A DNA stretch of 7,450 bases from Firmicutes bacterium UBA3914 (GTDB lineage Bacteria; Bacillota; Limnochordia; Darwinibacteriales; Darwinibacteriaceae), in contig DGEY01000046.1 in NCBI GenBank assembly GCA_002391385.1, positions 2,569 through 10,018 on the forward strand, in the 5' to 3' direction. The notes under the pieces are model-generated. The model made no database searches. It was not told the origin of the DNA and saw only the letters and a list, made by a program, of their open reading frames with translations. The position numbers and the translations under genes were made by a program. Of the stretch, positions 1-3,857 are shown piece after piece. Position 1 is the stretch's first letter. Each line of letters starts with the position of its first letter.

Positions 1-42
1 AGGTAACTAGTGCAATCAATATGTAAAGAAGGAAACGAGCCC

Positions 43-408
43 TCAGAGGCGCTGCCCGCAGTAGGGACAGTAGCTGTACGACCTGTGCAGCTGCACCCCG
101 CAGTGGGAGCAGAACCTCTCCGCGGGCTCCGCGCACCTGAGATCCGCGGAGGTGATGGTCACATCCTGCCCCTGCTCGATGCGGCGCCCCACCTCTTCTG
201 CCAAAGCACACGCCCGCTGGCAGCAGCGGGTGCGGAGGAAATAACGCTTGTTCCACTTCCAAACCGGGATGAAAAAAACATGGAAGTAGGTGTACGTCCG
301 CAAAACTTCATAGCGATCGTAGGCCCCACACACCGGGCAGGTCACACCTGACACCGTCTTGATGGTCTCATCCTTGGTCTGCACTCCGAAAATGCCTATG
401 AAAAACAT
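43..408 (-). CDS. Small zinc-ribbon protein
   Basis: This 121-residue cytosolic protein has two cysteine clusters that look like zinc-binding ribbons. The N-terminal part starts with the hydrophobic MFFIGIFG, then CPVC at residues 24-27, an aromatic stretch (TYTYFHVFFIPVWKWNKRY, about 38-56) and Cys62/63/67. The C-terminal ribbon is CSHC (100-103) paired with CPYC (114-117), a standard double-CxxC knuckle. Zinc-ribbon proteins with this start and aromatic stretch are widespread in Bacillota and have no assigned function; binding to nucleic acid or protein is only a guess. I chose the ATG at 406-408 because an AGGAG (418-422) lies 9 nt upstream and the recognisable family sequence begins there. 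The frame stays open upstream to 549, but that extension looks like non-coding sequence and would run through the likely promoter. The gene is divergent from the capA-like gene. No terminator is visible in the 42 bp left of its stop. Confidence 0.8.
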   Translation of the reverse strand: MFFIGIFGVQTKDETIKTVSGVTCPVCGAYDRYEVLRTYTYFHVFFIPVWKWNKRYFLRTRCCQRACALAEEVGRRIEQGQDVTITSADLRCAEPAERFCSHCGVQLHRSYSYCPYCGQRL

Positions 409-428
409 CTTCCCTATCTCCTGCCTAC

Positions 429-457
429 ATTGTATACCAACGTTTGCATAGACACAA
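429..457 (-). promoter_or_regulatory. Predicted sigma-A promoter of the zinc-ribbon gene
   Basis: On the minus strand a TTGTGT -35 box (452-457) lies exactly 17 bp from a TACAAT -10 box (429-434). Transcription would begin near 422, giving a very short leader of about 14 nt that starts at or just before the AGGAG. The boxes and spacing are good, but the leader is tight, so this is a prediction only. Confidence 0.45.
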
Positions 458-505
458 CCCATTTTACAAAAAAATAGCGGGCCGGCGCCCAAGTGCCCTA
501 CCCGC

Positions 506-603
506 GCAGGGAGGGACGGAAAAGGCAGGCAAAGCGCTTTGCATGACACTCGTCATGAGTGTTCTGACACTCCTGCCAAGTCCGTCCCGTGCCAATAGCC
601 TGC
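506..603. repeat. Large imperfect inverted repeat (long hairpin) in the divergent intergenic region
   Basis: The core arms are 513-529 (GGGACGGA, aaa, GGCAGG) and 572-588 (CCTGCC, aag, TCCGTCCC). They match at 14 of 17 positions, with one symmetric 3-nt internal mismatch and a 42-nt loop. A further outer stem of GCAGG (506-510) with CCTGC (599-603) is possible across an asymmetric bulge. The loop contains a perfect palindrome, AAAGCGCTTT (531-540), and the ACACTC/GAGTGT half-sites. No T-tract follows on either strand, so it is not a standard terminator. It may be a structured 5' leader of the capA-like gene, a small RNA or a DNA-level regulatory element. The repeat is plainly visible; its role is unknown. 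It occupies most of the 299-bp gap between the two divergent genes (409-707), where I see no small ORF worth calling and no convincing forward promoter. Confidence 0.6.
544..572. promoter_or_regulatory. Candidate operator with three phased ACACTC half-sites
   Basis: TGACACTC occurs at 544-551 and again at 565-572, a direct repeat with a 21-bp period. The reverse complement of ACACTC, GAGTGT, lies between them at 557-562. The three half-sites are therefore spaced 10 to 11 bp apart, about one helical turn, as expected for a dimeric or cooperative DNA-binding protein. In RNA, GAGTGT could pair with either flanking copy but not both. No regulator can be named. Confidence 0.35.
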
Positions 604-707
604 CCCGCCTCCAGCGGAATATGCTGTAACTTTCTGGCAGCTGCTCCCGCCCCCTCCGGGTATGCGGTTCGCCCCGCTCCAGTATATATTACCAGGAGGC
701 GGTGGCT

Positions 708-2363
708 GTGTATGTGGTGATCCTGCGCAGGCAGTGGCTGTTTTGGCTGCCGGTGGCCTTCTTTCTGCTCCTGGGGGCCCTGTTCACCGGCCTGGCCTGG
801 CTGACCGGGCCGTACCCTTTGCCAAGGCTGGGACTGCCCGCTGCTGCCCCGGACTTGGCCTGGAGTCTTTTTCCCGGGCAGCCCTTGGCCCAGGTTGTTT
901 TAGGTCAGCCGGAGCAGCTCCGGGAAAGGCTGAAACGGGGCGAGCTGGACTACCTGGTGGAATTGGAAAAGCCGGATCCGGCTTTGGTCAGCTGGCAGCT
1001 GGGCTGCCTGGTTCCCGCGGTGGTTGTGCCCTTTTTTGATCCCCTGGAAGCGCTGGATCTGACCGCTTTCACCCATCTGATCCAGTCCAGCCCCGAAAAG
1101 ATCCTGGTCTCCCAGGCCCTGGCCCTGCCGGGTTTTCCCTGGTGGGACCAACCGGTGCGCTATCTGCCATCCCCCCAGGTGATCCAGGAGCTGCAGGAGG
1201 GACGGGGCCGCCTGGGGGTGATCCTCCTCCAGGAGAGAAAACCCGCGGTGCGAATTGTGCCGCTAAACGGCGTAGACCCCAGGCAGTGCCGGGCCGACCC
1301 TCTCGCTTACCCCTTGACCCGCGCCCTCTACCTGAGCCGGCCCCCCAAGGGCTTCGCCGGCCAGCTGCGGGACTGGGTGCAGAGCCGGTTGAAAAACCCC
1401 TTAGATGCCCTGCGCCTGGCCGCGCAGCGTTCCGGGCACGCCCATCCTTGGGCAGGGGAAATCAGCTTGGTGGCGGCAGGTGATATCATGCTCGATCGGG
1501 ATGTGAAAAAGGTGGGGCTGGAAAGGGGCTGGGAGTACATCTTCGCCGAAGCGGCCCCCGCCCTGCGGGAAGCTGACTTGAGCTTCGCCAACCTGGAATC
1601 GCCCCTGGGGGATCGGGGACGCTTCATCAACATGTTCCAGGCCCCCCCGGAGGCAGTGGAAGGGCTGGCTTTTGCGGGCCTGGATGTGGTGTCCCTGGCC
1701 AACAACCATGCCCTGGACTACCACCACGAGGGCCTCTTGGAGACCATGCGGCTTTTGAGGGAATACGGAATCGACTGGGTGGGGGCGGGCCGCAGCCTGG
1801 AAGAGGCCCGCGCTCCCCTGATCAGGGAAGCGGCAGGTGTCAAAATCGGCTTTTTGGCCTATACAGAGATGTGGTTTGTCTATGCCCGGGAGCCCATCAG
1901 CTGGAGGGCCACCGCAGATGAGCCCGGCGTGGCCCCGGCGGAAATAGATCTCATAGTGGAAGACGTGCAGAGACTCCGCTCCCAGGTGGATGTGGTGGTG
2001 GTCAGCATGCACTGGGGGAAGGAGTATGTGCACGAACCCACCGAGGAGCAGAAGCGCCTGGCCAGGGCAGCGGTGGATGCCGGCGCGGATCTGGTCCTGG
2101 GCCACCATCCCCACGTCCTCCAGGGGCTGGAGTTTTACCAAGGGGGAGTGATCGCCTACAGTCTGGGCAATTTCGTCTTCGATCTCAACCGGCCCGCCAC
2201 CTGGGAAACCATGCTGCTGGAGTTTACCCTGTCGGCCCAGGGAGTGCGGGATCTGACCATTGTCCCCGCCTACATCGCCGGTGTGCGGCCCCGGATCCTG
2301 GAAGGTGCGCATAGAGAGGCGGTCTACCAGCGCATCAGGGAGTATTCCCTGGGGCTTAAGTGA
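708..2363 (+). CDS. Membrane-anchored CapA-family protein with N-terminal PBP-like domain
   Basis: This 551-residue protein carries a CapA/PgsA-type domain (PGA_cap, calcineurin-like metallophosphoesterase fold) over about residues 252-540. Visible motifs are GDIMLDR (258-264), NLESPLG (295-301), SLANNHALDY (329-338), MHWGKEY (434-440), GHHPHVLQG (465-473) and YSLGNFVFD (484-492). Together these supply the usual Asp/Asn/His metal-binding residues. An N-terminal hydrophobic segment (about 9-32) after a basic start should anchor the protein with its bulk outside the membrane. Residues about 40-225 are not part of a normal CapA protein of 350-400 residues. They resemble a phosphate/periplasmic-binding-protein fold, notably LGVILL, then VRIVPLNGVDP, then YPLTRALYLSR (about 169-210), as in the C-terminal half of PstS-like proteins. 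CapA relatives act in poly-gamma-glutamate or other surface-polymer export, but there are no capB/capC neighbours here, so the substrate is unknown. The GTG at 708 is preferred because AGGAGG (694-699) lies 8 nt upstream; a GTG at 702 would be only 2 nt away. Confidence 0.88.
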   Translation: MYVVILRRQWLFWLPVAFFLLLGALFTGLAWLTGPYPLPRLGLPAAAPDLAWSLFPGQPLAQVVLGQPEQLRERLKRGELDYLVELEKPDPALVSWQLGCLVPAVVVPFFDPLEALDLTAFTHLIQSSPEKILVSQALALPGFPWWDQPVRYLPSPQVIQELQEGRGRLGVILLQERKPAVRIVPLNGVDPRQCRADPLAYPLTRALYLSRPPKGFAGQLRDWVQSRLKNPLDALRLAAQRSGHAHPWAGEISLVAAGDIMLDRDVKKVGLERGWEYIFAEAAPALREADLSFANLESPLGDRGRFINMFQAPPEAVEGLAFAGLDVVSLANNHALDYHHEGLLETMRLLREYGIDWVGAGRSLEEARAPLIREAAGVKIGFLAYTEMWFVYAREPISWRATADEPGVAPAEIDLIVEDVQRLRSQVDVVVVSMHWGKEYVHEPTEEQKRLARAAVDAGADLVLGHHPHVLQGLEFYQGGVIAYSLGNFVFDLNRPATWETMLLEFTLSAQGVRDLTIVPAYIAGVRPRILEGAHREAVYQRIREYSLGLK

Positions 2364-2413
2364 TCCTGCCGCAATCCGGTTCTCCATTCCTAGCTCACCC
2401 GCGCAGCCCGGGG

Positions 2414-2422
2414 AATATACTA
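2414..2422 (+). promoter_or_regulatory. Possible sporulation-type -10 element upstream of the LysM gene
   Basis: AATATACTA fits the SigK -10 pattern CATAnnnTA at all fixed positions except the first C, and an AC lies about 15 bp upstream (2397-2398). It also contains TATACT, a fair SigA -10, but without a TTGACA-like box at the right distance. The site sits about 35 bp before the start codon, a plausible position. The 93-bp gap after the capA-like gene has no clear terminator, so read-through from that gene is also possible. Weak prediction. Confidence 0.22.
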
Positions 2423-2456
2423 CCAGTGCTAGTTATCAGAGAGGAGGTAAACCTCT

Positions 2457-2900
2457 ATGTATCCCACCCACCAAGGCTTTCCCCGGGTACCGAAACAGTG
2501 TCCACCAGGGTTCACAGGAAGATACACGGTAGTGCAGGGGGACACCATGTTTTTCATCGCCCAGCGCTTTGGCGTTTCCCTCAACGCCCTCATCGCCGCC
2601 AACCCCCACATCCCCAATCCGAGCCTGATCTTCCCAGGGGATGTGCTCTGCGTTCCCCCACAGTCCCCGCCGCCTCCGCCACCGCAAAGGGATCCCTGCC
2701 CCTGCCCCGTTTCGCTCAAAGACTTCATCAACCGCTTTGTAGAGGTGACCACACCCTGCGGAGTGGTGTCCGGCAAACTGGTTTTCGTAGGTGAGAGCTC
2801 CATCACCCTCCAGGAGGGCAAAACGGATCATCCCATTGTGGTGCGCTGCCGGGAAATCTGCTTTGTCAGGATTCCCAGATACGGACCGAGGGAGGAGTAG
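2457..2900 (+). CDS. LysM-domain protein, probable spore coat/envelope component
   Basis: This 147-residue protein has no signal peptide. A single LysM domain occupies about residues 22-67: it begins YTVVQGDT, ends IFPGDVLCVP and is preceded by the common CPPGFTGR lead-in. It should bind peptidoglycan or a related N-acetylglucosamine polymer. A linker rich in proline (68-80, six prolines in a row) leads to a small C-terminal domain (about 85-141) that looks like a compact beta-barrel and contains TPCG and VVRCREIC motifs. LysM proteins without a secretion signal in spore-formers are typically placed on the spore from the mother cell, as with SafA; that assignment here is inference. AGGAGG (2442-2447) lies 9 nt before the ATG. 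AGAGG (2440-2444) could pair with CCTCT (2452-2456), a short hairpin that would partly cover the ribosome binding site. The next gene starts 2 bp after the stop. Confidence 0.85.
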   Translation: MYPTHQGFPRVPKQCPPGFTGRYTVVQGDTMFFIAQRFGVSLNALIAANPHIPNPSLIFPGDVLCVPPQSPPPPPPQRDPCPCPVSLKDFINRFVEVTTPCGVVSGKLVFVGESSITLQEGKTDHPIVVRCREICFVRIPRYGPREE

Positions 2901-2902
2901 CC

Positions 2903-3109
2903 ATGGGCCAGGAATGCTGCCGCTGTCCGGAAGGATTGGTGCCCTTTCTGGATCGCAAAGTGACCGTGTACACCAAGTGCGGGGAGATTACAGGCTTCCT
3001 CAGAGCCTTCGGGGAGAGCTTTATAGAAGTCGAAGAAACGGATCCCAGACTGGATCTCACCATCATCCAATGCGCCCAGATCTGCCACATTCGCCTAGTA
3101 CGGACGTAA
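2903..3109 (+). CDS. Small Cys-containing protein homologous to the C-terminal domain of the LysM protein
   Basis: This 68-residue protein starts with a Cys-rich segment (ECCRC, residues 4-8). The rest, about 10-66, aligns with the C-terminal domain of the preceding LysM protein. Shared features are LxxF, R.V.V.T.CG (about residues 18-27), a GES turn (37-39), a following beta strand, and a CxxIC ending (54-58) followed by an arginine. By eye, 15 of 36 residues are identical across the first part. The pattern of short alternating strands suggests a small beta-barrel similar in style to the DUF2642 spore proteins; I cannot confirm the family. GGAGGAG (2891-2897) abuts the LysM stop codon and lies 5 nt before the ATG, so the two genes are surely co-transcribed and probably coupled. 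The likely role is a partner in the same spore-surface or envelope structure, with the shared cysteines available for cross-links. The function is unproven. Confidence 0.78.
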   Translation: MGQECCRCPEGLVPFLDRKVTVYTKCGEITGFLRAFGESFIEVEETDPRLDLTIIQCAQICHIRLVRT

Positions 3110-3122
3110 GGCATAACTAGCG

Positions 3123-3146
3123 GCCAGGCTGAAAGTTCAGCCTGGC
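3123..3146. terminator. Hairpin between convergent genes, probable bidirectional terminator
   Basis: GCCAGGCTG (3123-3131) and CAGCCTGGC (3138-3146) form a perfect 9-bp GC-rich stem with a 6-nt loop AAAGTT. On DNA the symmetry extends two pairs further, leaving AG. It lies 13 bp after the stop of the small coat-type gene and immediately next to the stop of the converging alkD. The trailing sequence on the plus strand is CTTAAAT, and on the minus strand there is no T-run, so it is only a moderate intrinsic terminator. Its position supports a role in ending both transcripts. Confidence 0.7.
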
Positions 3147-3857
3147 TTAAATCAAGCCCTGCAGAAAGGCCCGGCGCAGCTCGGGGTCGAATTTCTCGAT
3201 GGCGTAGCGCAGCATGGTGCGGGGCATGCGCCGGTAGTGCTCCCGCAGAAATGCATATTCCACCTGGAAGTCCCGTTTGCCGATTTCCCTGAGCATCCAA
3301 CCCACGGCCTTGTGGATGAGATCGTGCTCATGATCTAAGAAGAACTCGGCCAGCTGCAGCGTCTCGGCGAAGTCGCCCCGGCGGATGAAATAGAAGGTGG
3401 CGATTACCGCAAGGCGCTGGCGCCAGAGGTGTCCCGAACGGGCCAGCTCCCAGAGGACACTGCGGTCCCGATGGTAGAGGTACGCCCCGAGGATCTTGTC
3501 CGCGGAGGCATCCACCAGGTCCCAGTTGTTGACGAAGTCAGCGTTGGCCAGGTAGAAGTGGACGATTTCCCGGCGCTCCTCCGGCGTCTCGGCCTTTTCG
3601 AACTTGTAGACCAGCATGGCCAGGGCAGTGAAGCGGTATTCGTGGATCTCGTCCTGAAGCAGCGCTTCCAGCTCCTCCAGGGAGATCTGGCGGTAGAACT
3701 TCCTGGCTGCCCGGCGCAGGTGGGGCACGGTGATCCCCAAAAAGCGGTCCCCTTCGGCATAGCCTCCTGGCCCTGTCTGAAAGAACCTGGGCATAAACTC
3801 TGCCTTTTCGGGGTCGATGTACTGCTCAAGCTCGCGTTTGATGGCATCAATCATCAT
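3147..3857 (-). CDS. alkD: AlkD-family DNA alkylation repair glycosylase
   Basis: This 236-residue protein matches the AlkD/ALK-motif family, all-helical HEAT-like repeat DNA glycosylases that remove N3- and N7-alkylated purines, including bulky adducts, without flipping the base. Family landmarks are FFQTGPGGYAEGD (25-37), FLGITVPHLRR (39-49), NNWDLVD (110-116), LWRQRLAVI (144-152), HDLIHKAVGWMLREIGKRD (178-196) and MPRTMLRYAIEKF (211-223). Trp112 and Asp116 have the same spacing as the catalytic Trp109/Asp113 of Bacillus cereus AlkD; Trp187 and an Arg at 146/148 match its other DNA-contact positions. The length is typical. The ATG at 3855-3857 lies 10 nt after AAGGAG (3868-3873). A second in-frame ATG follows directly. 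The gene overlaps the end of the upstream GTPase-NYN gene by 11 bp, so translation of the two is probably coupled. Confidence 0.9.
   Translation of the reverse strand: MMIDAIKRELEQYIDPEKAEFMPRFFQTGPGGYAEGDRFLGITVPHLRRAARKFYRQISLEELEALLQDEIHEYRFTALAMLVYKFEKAETPEERREIVHFYLANADFVNNWDLVDASADKILGAYLYHRDRSVLWELARSGHLWRQRLAVIATFYFIRRGDFAETLQLAEFFLDHEHDLIHKAVGWMLREIGKRDFQVEYAFLREHYRRMPRTMLRYAIEKFDPELRRAFLQGLI

Noticed and set aside
409..549. N-terminal extension of the zinc-ribbon protein to an upstream ATG at 549
   Set aside because: The extension runs through the probable promoter and the inverted repeat, has no family resemblance, and the ATG at 408 has a good ribosome binding site.
506..603. Reading the long intergenic hairpin as a rho-independent terminator
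   Set aside because: No T-run follows on either strand, the loop is 42 nt, and the genes on both sides start rather than end here.
1401..2387. 328-codon minus-strand ORF antisense to the CapA gene
   Set aside because: The sequence is rich in His, Gly and Pro with no recognisable domain, as expected of a reverse-strand shadow of the CapA domain.
2360..2794. 144-codon plus-strand ORF overlapping the LysM gene
   Set aside because: Different frame from the recognisable LysM protein, no family resemblance and no ribosome binding site.
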